A model generated the notes under the pieces. It made no database searches and was not told the DNA's origin. It saw only the letters and a program-made list of their open reading frames with translations. From positions 62,001 to 126,000 of the forward strand of contig DASWII010000035.1 in the NCBI GenBank assembly GCA_036397755.1: 64,000 nucleotides of DNA. Direction: 5' to 3'. Shown in pieces: positions 8,709 through 17,554 of the stretch. A program made the position numbers and the translations under genes. The stretch comes from CAMYLY01 sp036397755. Its GTDB lineage: Bacteria; Gemmatimonadota; Gemmatimonadetes; Gemmatimonadales; GWC2-71-9. Each line of letters begins with the position of its first letter. The stretch's first letter is position 1.

Positions 8709-11474
8709 ATGGCAAATGAGCAGCCGGTGACACCGGAACCGACACACGTCACCCTCGTCCCCCACACGCACTGGGACCGCGAATGGTACCTCACCGTACA
8801 GCGATTCGGCGTGCGCCTGCTGGACATCGTGTCGGAAGTGCTCGAGCGTCTCGACCGGCCGGACGATTTGCCACACTTCCTACTCGACGGCCAGGTGATC
8901 GTCCTCGAGGATTATCTCGCTCAACGTCCGGCGGACCGGGAACGCATCCGGCGGCATGTGTCAGCCGGCCGGCTCGCGATCGGCCCGTGGTACGTCCTGC
9001 ACGACGAGTTTCTGACGAGCGGTGAGAGTTCCGTCAGAAACCTGCTCGTCGGCGCTCGGGTATGTGCCGACCTGGGTGGCAGACAGGAGGTGGGGTATGT
9101 CCCGGATGCGTTCGGGCACGTTGCACAGTTGCCCCAGATCCTGCGACGGGCCGGAATCGACACCTTCGTGTTCACTCGCGGGAGTGGCGACGAGCTCTCC
9201 GCAACCGGATCGGAGTTTCGCTGGGTCGCACCGGACGGCAGTGAGGTCCTGGCAATCAAGTTGGTCGGCGGCTACTGCAACGCCGGTGCGTTGGGATTCG
9301 ACTCCGACCGAGACATGTTCTCGGGGAACACCGCCGACCCTGATCGGGCCATCGACCGGGTGCGGCGCGCCCTGGATCGCATGGCTCCGCTCGCCCGCTC
9401 CGACCGCCGGCTGCTCACCAACGGCTGTGACCATCTGCCGCCTCAACAGGGCCTGACGGAGGTCATGGCCGCGGTGCGTCAGGCAAACCCCGGCAGCCAC
9501 TTCGAGATAGGATCACTCACGACCTTTCTGGACGGCCTGCGCCCAGCCGGGCCCGGACTCAGCGTCTATGCCGGCGAGCTGCGGGGCGCGCGCACGGAGC
9601 ATCTGCTGCCGGGCGTGCTCTCGACGCGTATGCCGATCAAGCAGGCAAACGAGCGTTGCGAGTGCCTAGTCGCCGCGGTGCTCGAGCCGCTGGCGAGTTA
9701 CCTCCATTTCGTCTGCGGCGCGCCGTACCCTGGGCACGCGATCGACGTGCTGTGGAAACAACTCCTCGCCAACCATCCCCACGACTCGATCTGCGGCTGC
9801 GGCACCGATCTCGTGCACCGGGAGATGATGACACGATTTCACGGCATCGTCGAGGTCGCCGAGGAATACATTGCGACGGGTCTGGAGCGGCTCTTCCCTC
9901 GCACGGGTTCGGACGGCGCCCACCTCGCGGTGTTCAATCCTCTACCCTTCCCACGCCGCGCGATCGTTGAACAGACCGTGGTGCTGTCGGCCGACATCGA
10001 GGTCGCGCGGATCGAGTTGGTGGACCGTGCGGGTATGCCTTTGCCCTTCACGGTCGTGCGCGCGGACCGGGTGAAACGGTTTTGGGGGCCCGAGTGGTCC
10101 AGGATCATCGACGCGGAAGCACAGCGCGAAGCGTTGGAGCTGTATGAGCGCGAGCATCCCGGTTGGTTCGAGGTGAGCGGCGATAGACATGACCTCTTTG
10201 TGACCGTGCAGTTCGATGTCACACTACCGGCGATTGGCGTCGGGGTGGTCTCGCTGCGACATCGGTCCCCCGACCGCGCGCCGACCCAGCTGCCGCACCG
10301 TCTCGCCGCAGACGAGACAACCATCGAGAACGAGTTCATCCGCGTGACGATGAGTCCGGATGGTCGCCTCGCCATCGACGACAAGCGCAACGACGCTCGC
10401 TACGAGGGGCTCAATCGGCTCGTCGATGACGAGGACGCCGGCGATGAATACGACTATGCGCACGCCGAGGAGCCTCTTTCGGTCTCCGCGGTCGGCCTGC
10501 ACGGTCGTGTCGCGATCGTCGAGGACACGGGTTTCCGCGCGACGCTCGAGACGGCCTTCGTCTGGAACCTGCCCGAGGCCCTCACCCGCGATCGCACACG
10601 CCGTACTGAAGAGCGGATCGGCTGTCGGGTGCGGATTCGGGCGAGCGTGACGAGAGGCAGTCCTGTGGTGGAGATCGAGACGGCGTTCGACAACGACGCA
10701 CGCGACCATCGCCTCCGAGCGCTCTTCCCGACGGGGCTGCGCGCAACCGAGATCGTGAGCGACGGCGCCTTTCATCTCGATCACCGACCCGTCGACGTTG
10801 CCGAACGACCTGACTGGGTCCAGCAGCCGGCGGACGCTTATCCACAACGCGAGTTCAGTCTCGTGGAGAATGGAACGCGCGGCGTGGCCGTGCTCAATCG
10901 CGGCCTGCCAGAAGTAGCGCCGTTTCGCGCGTCCGATGAGACCGTGGGCATCGCACTCACGCTATTGCGGTGCGTCGGCTGGCTGTCACGCGACGACCTC
11001 TCGAGCCGCGATAGGGCGGTCGGCCCGATCCTACCGACGCCCGACGCGCAGTGCCAAGGCCCGCACCGGTTCCACTACGGTGTCGTTCCGTTGTGCGAGC
11101 CCCACCGTGCGGCGGACCTGAAGCGCCTCAGCGCGGCCTATCGCGTCCGCCCCGTGGCCGTCCAAGTGCAGAGCGCCCATGGGATCGCACCTGACGGAGG
11201 GCTCTTTGAAATCCGGCCCACCGGCACGCACCCCGCCGCGGCGGTTTCGGCGGTGAAGCGTCACGCGGATCGCGACACGCTTGTCGTGCGCCTGTACGAT
11301 TGGAGCGGGCAGCCCTCGACCCAGCAGCTCGCTTTCGCCCAGGACCTTGCGGGGGCGTGGCGCACGAATCTGCTTGAAGAGCGAGAGGACGAGCTTCCCG
11401 TTCAGTCGAGGCGCGCGATTGCGCTCGACATGACGTCGTTTGAAGTCGTGACGCTCGAGGTCGCGTTTGCATGA
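8709..11474 (+). CDS. Alpha-mannosidase, glycoside hydrolase family 38
   Basis: A 921-residue GH38 enzyme. The metal-binding N-terminal motif HTHWDREWY starts at residue 19. The nucleophile region YVPDAFGHVAQLPQIL places the catalytic aspartate at residue 133. NHPHDSICGCG is the conserved mid-protein histidine/aspartate motif. The C-terminal half is the beta-sandwich region of the family. No signal peptide is visible, so it should be cytoplasmic and cleave alpha-mannosides, probably oligosaccharides taken up from outside. The start is the ATG at 8709; the frame is open further upstream but only overlaps the divergent DUF1080 gene. Confidence 0.93.
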   Translation: MANEQPVTPEPTHVTLVPHTHWDREWYLTVQRFGVRLLDIVSEVLERLDRPDDLPHFLLDGQVIVLEDYLAQRPADRERIRRHVSAGRLAIGPWYVLHDEFLTSGESSVRNLLVGARVCADLGGRQEVGYVPDAFGHVAQLPQILRRAGIDTFVFTRGSGDELSATGSEFRWVAPDGSEVLAIKLVGGYCNAGALGFDSDRDMFSGNTADPDRAIDRVRRALDRMAPLARSDRRLLTNGCDHLPPQQGLTEVMAAVRQANPGSHFEIGSLTTFLDGLRPAGPGLSVYAGELRGARTEHLLPGVLSTRMPIKQANERCECLVAAVLEPLASYLHFVCGAPYPGHAIDVLWKQLLANHPHDSICGCGTDLVHREMMTRFHGIVEVAEEYIATGLERLFPRTGSDGAHLAVFNPLPFPRRAIVEQTVVLSADIEVARIELVDRAGMPLPFTVVRADRVKRFWGPEWSRIIDAEAQREALELYEREHPGWFEVSGDRHDLFVTVQFDVTLPAIGVGVVSLRHRSPDRAPTQLPHRLAADETTIENEFIRVTMSPDGRLAIDDKRNDARYEGLNRLVDDEDAGDEYDYAHAEEPLSVSAVGLHGRVAIVEDTGFRATLETAFVWNLPEALTRDRTRRTEERIGCRVRIRASVTRGSPVVEIETAFDNDARDHRLRALFPTGLRATEIVSDGAFHLDHRPVDVAERPDWVQQPADAYPQREFSLVENGTRGVAVLNRGLPEVAPFRASDETVGIALTLLRCVGWLSRDDLSSRDRAVGPILPTPDAQCQGPHRFHYGVVPLCEPHRAADLKRLSAAYRVRPVAVQVQSAHGIAPDGGLFEIRPTGTHPAAAVSAVKRHADRDTLVVRLYDWSGQPSTQQLAFAQDLAGAWRTNLLEEREDELPVQSRRAIALDMTSFEVVTLEVAFA

Positions 11475-11567
11475 ACGTGGACGCGGGTCGCGTGACGGAC
11501 GTTGACCCGAGCCGTACCTTTGGGAACGCGAAGATCAGGAAAGATTCCCCCGCTTCGAGGGACGATC

Positions 11568-12623
11568 ATGACACGAGCACTCAGGCTGGCGTTGGTTGGA
11601 GTCATCACGTTGACGGGTGTAGCGGTGGCGGTGCAGTACCGCTTGGCGCCAAGGGTCACGCCACGTTCGATCGGCACCGGCGACCTCCTGCAGGCGGTGA
11701 GCATCGTCGATAACGAAACGGTCTGGCTGAGTGGTCACAGCGGCACGTTTGCCCGCACCACGGACGGTGGCAAGACGTGGGCCGTGAACAAGGTGCCCAA
11801 CGCCGACTCCCTCGAGTTTCGCGACGTGCACGCGCTGAGCAGCGACATCGCCTGGCTGATGAGCGCGGGCCCAGGCGATCGCTCGCGGATCTACCACACG
11901 CAAGACGGGGGACGCACGTGGGACCTGCAGTTTCAAAGCAACGATCCAGAGACGTTTTACGACTGCTTTGCGTTTTGGGATGGCATGCACGGGGTGGCGT
12001 TCAGCGACGCCGTGGGCGGGCGGTTTGTCATCCTGAGGACGACGGACGGCCGGACGTGGTCGCGCGTCCCTGCCTCGAATACCCCACCCGCGCTCGCGGC
12101 GGAAGGGAGCTTCGCCGCCAGCGGCACGTGCGTCGTGACGGCGGGCGACCGGCATGGCTGGATCGGCACCGGGAACGCCACCATTGCACGCGTGCTCCGG
12201 ACCAACGACCGCGGGGCCACCTGGAAGGTCTCGGACACGCCCGTCGCCGCGGGTGAGGCAACGGGCATCGCGTCCCTGATGTTCACCGATACGCTGTTAG
12301 GGTGGGCATTCGGGGGGAGGATTGGGGATCCGGCCAGCGTCACGAACAACGCGGCGCGCACCTGGGACGGCGGCGCAACATGGGAACTCGTCACATCCCC
12401 ACCGTTTCGCGGTGCGATCTACGGATCGGGTGTGGTCACCGGCGCGCCGGACGTGGCGCTCGTCGTGACCGGTCCCAACGGCATGGCCTTCACGATCGAC
12501 GGCGGCATGAGCTGGCGTTCGCTCGACACGCTGAGCTACTGGGCCGTGGGCTTCGGATCGCCGCATGAAGGATGGGCCGTGGGCCCGGCGGGTCGCCTGG
12601 CCCACGTCTCGATGTATCAGTAG
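11568..12623 (+). CDS. Exported Ycf48-like/BNR beta-propeller protein
   Basis: A 351-residue protein with an N-terminal hydrophobic segment (LRLALVGVITLTGVAVAVQY) that acts as signal peptide or anchor. It then carries repeated Asp-box-like blades: FARTTDGGKTW, YHTQDGGRTWDLQF, LRTNDRGATWKV, WDGGATWELV and FTIDGGMSWRS. This is the repeat pattern of sialidase/Ycf48/HCF136-type propellers, usually protein- or glycan-binding. The ATG at 11568 is chosen because it gives a clean signal sequence; a TTG at 11502 is the alternative. A catalytic function is not indicated. Confidence 0.85.
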   Translation: MTRALRLALVGVITLTGVAVAVQYRLAPRVTPRSIGTGDLLQAVSIVDNETVWLSGHSGTFARTTDGGKTWAVNKVPNADSLEFRDVHALSSDIAWLMSAGPGDRSRIYHTQDGGRTWDLQFQSNDPETFYDCFAFWDGMHGVAFSDAVGGRFVILRTTDGRTWSRVPASNTPPALAAEGSFAASGTCVVTAGDRHGWIGTGNATIARVLRTNDRGATWKVSDTPVAAGEATGIASLMFTDTLLGWAFGGRIGDPASVTNNAARTWDGGATWELVTSPPFRGAIYGSGVVTGAPDVALVVTGPNGMAFTIDGGMSWRSLDTLSYWAVGFGSPHEGWAVGPAGRLAHVSMYQ

Positions 12624-12637
12624 AGGGCGGCTCGTCG

Positions 12638-13384
12638 ATGCGGATCTCCGACCATCGCATACTGATTACCGGCGGCGGCACCGGCATAGGTCTCGCCTTT
12701 GCGCGCGCGTTGGCTGGCCGCGGCAACCGGATTCTCATCGCCGGCCGACGATCCCAGCCACTCGAAGACGCGGCGCGCGACCTCGAAGGCGTCACCACGG
12801 CGACGGTAGATCTGGTCCGCGAAGATTCCATCCGAGAACTGCTTTCCGTCGTGAGAGAGCGGCTCGGTGGACTGTCGTTCCTCGTGAACAACGCCGGGAT
12901 TCAATACAACGACGACTATGCCACGGCCGATGCGGACGAGATCTGCCAACACGTGGATCGGGAGGTGGGCACCAATCTGACCGGGCTAGTGAAGCTCACC
13001 ACCCTCGCCATGCCACTCCTGTTGCTGGCACCCGAGGCCGCCATCGTCAACGTTTCCTCGATCCTCGCCATCAGCCCCAAGAGGAGCGCGCCCGTGTACT
13101 GCGCCACCAAAGCTGCCGTGCGCTCGTTCACCCAGGCGCTGCGATACCAGCTCGCGGAGCAGGCCCCGCACATTCGGGTCGTCGAGGTGGCGCCGCCGAT
13201 CGTCGACACGGCCATGACGACCGGGCGCGGCCGTCGCAAGCTCAGGCCGGAACAAGTGGCCGCCGAGGCCCTCCGGGGGATCGAGGCCGACAGGGTCGAA
13301 ATCGCGGTGGGGGCGACGAAGGCCGTACGGTGGATCTACCGGCTGAGCCCGACCGTGGTCGAGTGGCCGCTGCGCAACCGGTAG
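12638..13384 (+). CDS. SDR oxidoreductase (DltE-like)
   Basis: A 248-residue classical SDR with TGGGTGIG after the first strand, NNAG (VNNAGIQYND), serine in NVSSILA, and the catalytic YCATK. The C-terminal half (EVAPPIVDTAMT) resembles DltE-like oxidoreductases. The ATG at 12638 follows the propeller gene by 14 nt, so both are probably on one transcript. Substrate not identifiable. Confidence 0.85.
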   Translation: MRISDHRILITGGGTGIGLAFARALAGRGNRILIAGRRSQPLEDAARDLEGVTTATVDLVREDSIRELLSVVRERLGGLSFLVNNAGIQYNDDYATADADEICQHVDREVGTNLTGLVKLTTLAMPLLLLAPEAAIVNVSSILAISPKRSAPVYCATKAAVRSFTQALRYQLAEQAPHIRVVEVAPPIVDTAMTTGRGRRKLRPEQVAAEALRGIEADRVEIAVGATKAVRWIYRLSPTVVEWPLRNR

Positions 13385-13409
13385 CGTCCCGACACGACAG
13401 GGAGTGCTC

Positions 13410-14006
13410 GTGAGACAACGGAATCTCGCCGCCTTCGTGGCGCTGTGGATCGTCGGCTGCTCCGGACAGGATGCGGCACCGGCTACGGACAGCACCTCTT
13501 CGCCACCGGTGGTCGTCTTCGAGACCAGCCTGGGAACGATTGTCGCCGAACTCGCCCCGGAGCACGCGCCACAAACGGTCAGGCATTTCCTCACGCACGT
13601 GCGCTCGCAGTTCTATGACGGAATCATCGTGCACCGGGTCGAGCCGGGATTCGTCATTCAGGCGGGGGGATACCAGCCTGACATGCGCGAACGACGCACC
13701 AGCGCCTTCCCGGTCGCCAACGAGAACCCGACCGGCCTGCTGAATGCGCGCGGGACGCTGGCCATGGCCCGCACGGCGGACCCGCACAGCGGGCTCGTGG
13801 ACTTCTTCATCAACCTCGCGGACAACGCGAGGCTGGACTATCGCGACAGTACCGCCGAGGGGTGGGGTTATGTGGTGTTCGGTCGCGTGATCGAGGGGAT
13901 GGATGTCGTCGACGTGATCGCCGGGACCCCGACGCGGCCTCAAGGCCGCCTTCGCAGTCTTCCCATCGAGCCCATCATCATCAGTCACGCGTATATACGG
14001 GAGTAA
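13410..14006 (+). CDS. Peptidyl-prolyl cis-trans isomerase (cyclophilin type), lipoprotein
   Basis: The product (198 residues) starts with a short signal sequence and lipobox VGC (about residue 16), followed by a low-complexity linker and a cyclophilin domain: FYDGIIVHRVEPGFVIQAGG, then LNARGTLAMART, VDFFINLADN, and VVFGRVIEGMDVV. It should assist folding on the periplasmic side. GTG at 13410 lies 5 nt after the Shine-Dalgarno-like AGGGAG (13399-13404), which decides against the GTG at 13404. Confidence 0.9.
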   Translation: MRQRNLAAFVALWIVGCSGQDAAPATDSTSSPPVVVFETSLGTIVAELAPEHAPQTVRHFLTHVRSQFYDGIIVHRVEPGFVIQAGGYQPDMRERRTSAFPVANENPTGLLNARGTLAMARTADPHSGLVDFFINLADNARLDYRDSTAEGWGYVVFGRVIEGMDVVDVIAGTPTRPQGRLRSLPIEPIIISHAYIRE

Positions 14007-14079
14007 GGTCACCGGGCGAGCCGACTCCAACGCATCTCGTATCCGACAAGACGCAGGCATCCTCCCACTCTCCCGCCAC

Positions 14080-14117
14080 TTGACGTTTGGTATCTATATG
14101 ATATCATATCGATACCA
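14080..14117 (+). promoter_or_regulatory. Promoter with overlapping 30-bp palindromic operator
   Basis: A TTGACG box (14080-14085) and TATCAT box (14102-14107) separated by 16 nt form a sigma-70-type promoter ahead of the SPFH operon. Positions 14088-14117 form an inverted repeat with only one mismatched pair, built around ATATGATATCATAT. It covers the spacer and the -10 box, the expected place for a dimeric repressor. Confidence 0.65.
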
Positions 14118-14135
14118 GCTATTCGAGAGGGTCCT

Positions 14136-15002
14136 ATGGTTCGCGAACACGCGCGCCGCACGGCGTCCGGCTACGTCGCATTCGTGGTGCTGTTCTTGGT
14201 CTCGGTGGGTGTGGGGCTGTGGCTGTACGCCGCGCTGCAGGCTGAGGCAACGGCCTCGATCGTCATCGCGGCGATCGCCGCGACGCTCGTAGGCATTCTC
14301 TGGGGCGGGTTCTTCATGGTGCACCCCAACGAAGCCCGGGTACTCCAGCTGTTCGGAGCCTACGCGGGAACGGAGCGGGTGACGGGACTCCGATGGGCCA
14401 ATCCGTTCTTCACCAAAGCCAAAGTCTCCGTCCGCGTGCGGAATTTCGAGACCGCCAAGCTCAAGGTGAACGACCTCAATAGCAATCCGATCGAGATCGC
14501 CGCGGTCGTCGTTTGGCGCGTCGTGGACACGGCCGAAGCCTTGTTCGAGGTGGACGACTACGTCGAATACGTACACGTGCAGAGTGAGTCGGCGCTGCGG
14601 ACGACCGTGACCAACTATCCCTACGACGCGTTCGAAGAGGGACAAATGTCCCTCTCGCACAACATGTTCGAGATCGCCGATCAGTTGAAGGGCGACGTAC
14701 AAGACCGCCTCGCCAAGGCGGGGGTGGAGGTCGTCGAGGCACGAATCAGCCACCTCGCGTACGCACCGGAGATTGCGAGTGCAATGCTCCAGCGACAGCA
14801 GGCGAGCGCGATCATCGCCGCGCGCCAGAAGATCGTGGAGGGGGCGGTGGGTATGGTCGAGATGGCGCTGACGATGTTGGCCCAACAAGACGTCGTGCAG
14901 CTCGACGACGAGCGCAAAGCGAACATGGTCAGCAATCTGCTGGTGGTGCTGTGCGCGGACCGTAGTCCACAGCCGATCGTGAACGCGGGCTCGCTGTACT
15001 AG
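14136..15002 (+). CDS. SPFH (band 7/stomatin/flotillin) domain membrane protein
   Basis: A 288-residue protein with two N-terminal transmembrane helices (about residues 12-33 and 40-58). The SPFH domain follows, with YAGTERVTGLRWANPF, LKVNDLNSNPIEIAAVVVWRV and the helical C-terminus LAYAPEIASAMLQRQQASAIIAAR. SPFH proteins oligomerise at membranes and are linked to lipid microdomains and stress responses. It is followed at once by a small ribbon-helix-helix protein, a pairing seen in other bacteria, and preceded by a palindromic promoter. Confidence 0.9.
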   Translation: MVREHARRTASGYVAFVVLFLVSVGVGLWLYAALQAEATASIVIAAIAATLVGILWGGFFMVHPNEARVLQLFGAYAGTERVTGLRWANPFFTKAKVSVRVRNFETAKLKVNDLNSNPIEIAAVVVWRVVDTAEALFEVDDYVEYVHVQSESALRTTVTNYPYDAFEEGQMSLSHNMFEIADQLKGDVQDRLAKAGVEVVEARISHLAYAPEIASAMLQRQQASAIIAARQKIVEGAVGMVEMALTMLAQQDVVQLDDERKANMVSNLLVVLCADRSPQPIVNAGSLY

Positions 15003-15014
15003 GGCTTGCGCGAC

Positions 15015-15203
15015 GTGACTCCACGGAAGTCGTTTCCGTTACGCATAGACCCCAAAGTCTATGCCGCGATCGAGCGGTGGGCAGCCGACGAATTGCGCAG
15101 CGTGAACGGACAGATCGAGTTTCTCTTGAGGCAGGTGCTCTTGCGTGCCGGCCGGCTCGGCGACAACGACGTCGAGTCATTGGGGAAAAGGGGGGAATCG
15201 TGA
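15015..15203 (+). CDS. Small Arc-type ribbon-helix-helix protein
   Basis: The product of about 62 residues contains KSFPLRIDPKVYAAIERWA followed by SVNGQIEFLLRQVLLRAGR, the strand-helix-helix pattern of Arc/MetJ-type DNA-binding proteins. GTG at 15015 is chosen because TTG at 15006 lies too close to the GGG of the upstream stop region to have a Shine-Dalgarno sequence. It may bind DNA as a dimer and control its own operon. Whether it binds the palindrome at 14088-14117 is unknown. Confidence 0.8.
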   Translation: MTPRKSFPLRIDPKVYAAIERWAADELRSVNGQIEFLLRQVLLRAGRLGDNDVESLGKRGES

Positions 15204-16795
15204 AAGTGCTGGGATTGGCCATTATCGGGCTGTGCTGCTGGAACGCATCGGCCGTGGCGCAGGTCGGCCAGGACGCCGCCATGATGCGGATGTACCAGGC
15301 TGAGAGTGAAGTCGGGCGGGAGTCGTTCACGCGCGACGCACGGCACTTCGAGAGTACCGTGGAGATCCCCGTGCTCCAGGCGCGTTTGATCCACCGTACG
15401 GAATTCGGCCCGGACGGGCGCTGGACCGCCTTCGAGAGTCGAGTGTATCTGCTCGCGAACGACAGTCTGGTGGCCGAGTACTGGGCCACCGCGGCGGGGG
15501 ATTCGGTGCGCTGGCGCCAGCTTCGCGGCGGGCAGGACACCTCCGGCGTGGCAGCGGGCCGGCCATCCGCCGTCGTGCCCAGCCAGACCACCGCGGTGTT
15601 CGCGGACATCGCCTATCGTGTCGCCGGACGAGATACGATCTGGGAGCTGTGGTCGCCGGAGAGCGGTGCGGTGGTGCAGGCCACGATCCGGCATGGCACG
15701 AATACGGTCGAGTTCACGCTGGGGCCGTTGCCTCTCACCGTAAAGCTCCGGCCGGACGGGCGCGTGGGGGAGATCGAGGTTCTCCCGCAACGCCTGCGGG
15801 TCGAACGGGTCGAGCCCAACTTGCCGCTCGATCCGCTCCCCGGATTGGAACGCCCGAAACCGGACTACGCGCCGCCTCCGGGCGCTCCGTACACGGCCAC
15901 CGAAGTGCGCATCCCGGTCACTTCCGAGAGCGGCGACGCGTTTGAGCTGGCCGGTACGCTCACCGTGCCCACCACTGGGCGACCGCCGTTTCCTGCAGCC
16001 GTGACCATCACGGGTTCGGGCGGGCAAGACCGCGACGAGAACTTGTGGCCGCTGGTGCCGGACTACAGACCGTACGCGGAGATCGCCGACCGGCTGGCGC
16101 ACGCGCGGATCGCGGTGCTGCGCGTGGACGACCGCGGTGTCGGCGCGTCCGGGGGCGGGAACAGCGCGCCGACGACGCGTGATTTCGCCGGTGACGTCAG
16201 AGCGCAGTTGGCGTGGCTTCGCGCGCGCCCGGAGATCAACGGGAAGCTGCTGGCGCTGATCGGGCACAGCGAGGGAGGCGTGATCGGTCCGATCGTGGCG
16301 GCGGAAGATCGGGAGCTTGCCGCCTTGGTCATCATGGCTGGATCATCACAAACCGGCGAAGAGATCATCCACTACCAGGTGACGAGACCGATCGAGACCG
16401 CCCCCGGGCTCACCGACGCGCAGCGCGCGGAGCTGCGCGACTCGATCTTGGCCGAGGCGATGACGACCCTTGCAGCCGCCAACCCATGGATGCGGTACTT
16501 CTGGACCTACGATCCCCTCGTTGCCGCCCGCCAAGTGACTCAGCCGGTGCTGGTGCTGCACGGTGAGTACGACCGGCAGGTCACCGTGGAACAGGCGACG
16601 GAACTCGCGGATGCGATCCGCGAGGGTGGCAACCGGGATGTCACTGTCCGCATCTTCCCGAAGCTCAACCACCTGTTCCTCATGAGCCTCGAGGACGGGT
16701 CTCCCCACGAGTACATGGCCATCGAGGATGCGTCGCTACCGAGCGAAGTACTGGACACGATCGTCACGTGGCTGTCGACCAAACTGCGTCCGTGA
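15200..16795 (+). CDS. Secreted alpha/beta-hydrolase (esterase/peptidase-like)
   Basis: A 531-residue protein starting at the GTG that overlaps the preceding stop (GTGA), with a signal peptide (LGLAIIGLCCWNASAVAQ). The N-terminal half is a beta-rich extension. The C-terminal half is an alpha/beta-hydrolase with nucleophile elbow GHSEGG, the acid region VLVLHGEYDRQV and the histidine in LNHLFL. This layout matches secreted serine hydrolases often annotated as alpha/beta fold family or dienelactone-hydrolase-like. Substrate unknown. It is translationally coupled to the SPFH/RHH operon. Confidence 0.85.
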   Translation: MKVLGLAIIGLCCWNASAVAQVGQDAAMMRMYQAESEVGRESFTRDARHFESTVEIPVLQARLIHRTEFGPDGRWTAFESRVYLLANDSLVAEYWATAAGDSVRWRQLRGGQDTSGVAAGRPSAVVPSQTTAVFADIAYRVAGRDTIWELWSPESGAVVQATIRHGTNTVEFTLGPLPLTVKLRPDGRVGEIEVLPQRLRVERVEPNLPLDPLPGLERPKPDYAPPPGAPYTATEVRIPVTSESGDAFELAGTLTVPTTGRPPFPAAVTITGSGGQDRDENLWPLVPDYRPYAEIADRLAHARIAVLRVDDRGVGASGGGNSAPTTRDFAGDVRAQLAWLRARPEINGKLLALIGHSEGGVIGPIVAAEDRELAALVIMAGSSQTGEEIIHYQVTRPIETAPGLTDAQRAELRDSILAEAMTTLAAANPWMRYFWTYDPLVAARQVTQPVLVLHGEYDRQVTVEQATELADAIREGGNRDVTVRIFPKLNHLFLMSLEDGSPHEYMAIEDASLPSEVLDTIVTWLSTKLRP

Positions 16796-16852
16796 TGCCC
16801 GACGTGACACGGACGGCGCCGGAAACGACCCGCGCCGCCCGTGTCACGTGTC

Positions 16853-17398
16853 CTACTTGCCGATGGCTTCCAACTCTCCGAGCGCTGATTCCAGCACCTC
16901 GCGCAATCGGGTACGCTTCGTCTCGTCGTCCCGATAGCGCCAGGCAACGCGATAGGCCTGTGGCACCAGTTTCCCTACCAGTCGCGTGACCTCGGGCATC
17001 GGATCGGCAAGGAACGCATCGATTGTGTCCTCGACGCGCTCGAAGATGTCCTCCACGGTCGACCGGTGCTGGTCCAGGAACGCCTGGCCCTCCGTGGTGA
17101 TCTCGTAGACCTTCTTCCCTTCGACGTCCTTCGACGCCACCAGCCCTTCGTCCTCGAGCCACTGCAGGGTTGGATACACCGACCCAGGCGAAGGCTTGTA
17201 ACACCCGTGCGTGTGCTCCTCGAGCGCCTTCATCACCTCATAGCCGTGCATCGGTTTCTCTTTGAGCAGCTTGAGGATCACGTACTTGAGGTCCCCCGAC
17301 TCGAACCATACCCGACGCCGTGTTCCTCTCCTGGCCCCGCGCCCGCTCCACCACCATGCGCCCGGCCCGAATCCGAAGTTCCATTCTTCCTTTTGCAT
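16853..17398 (-). CDS. PadR-family transcriptional regulator
   Basis: A 181-residue regulator. After a Trp/Gly/Arg-rich N-terminus (FGPGAWWWSGRG) comes the PadR winged helix: YVILKLLKEKPMHGYEVMKALEE, then PSPGSVYPTLQWLEDEGLV and the wing KKVYEITTEG. A C-terminal helical dimerisation region follows. The ATG at 17398 follows a strong Shine-Dalgarno (GGGAGGTGG). Its promoter region is occupied by a 44-bp perfect palindrome at 17414-17457, so autorepression is likely. Targets outside its own gene are not evident; the operator ahead of the SPFH operon shares ATATCG-type half-sites. Confidence 0.92.
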   Translation of the reverse strand: MQKEEWNFGFGPGAWWWSGRGARRGTRRRVWFESGDLKYVILKLLKEKPMHGYEVMKALEEHTHGCYKPSPGSVYPTLQWLEDEGLVASKDVEGKKVYEITTEGQAFLDQHRSTVEDIFERVEDTIDAFLADPMPEVTRLVGKLVPQAYRVAWRYRDDETKRTRLREVLESALGELEAIGK

Positions 17399-17413
17399 GA
17401 CGCCACCTCCCCA

Positions 17414-17457
17414 GATATATCGTGCGATATTACGTACGTAATATCGCACGATATATC
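17414..17457. promoter_or_regulatory. 44-bp perfect palindrome upstream of padR (operator)
   Basis: The 44 bases are a perfect inverted repeat centred between 17435 and 17436 on TACGT|ACGTA. Each side contains a smaller near-palindrome, ATATCGTGCGATAT on the left and its complement on the right, so the site could hold two dimers. It lies 16 bp before the padR start codon. Confidence 0.75.
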
Positions 17458-17492
17458 GAGAGTGCAACCCCCTCTCACCTGGGGCCCTACAA

Positions 17493-17538
17493 CGACAAAT
17501 GCGGGAGGCCGGCTTCCTCCGGCCCCCCGCATTTGTCG
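17493..17538 (-). terminator. Strong hairpin terminator after the PDZ gene
   Basis: Arms 17493-17505 and 17526-17538 pair perfectly over 13 bp. GGCCGG (17507-17512) with CCGGCC (17519-17524) continues the stem around a six-base loop. It starts 17 bases beyond the PDZ gene stop and ends before the padR operator. The following T-tract on the minus strand is weak, so termination may be partial. Confidence 0.6.
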
Positions 17539-17554
17539 CGGTGCCTCTCCGGAG

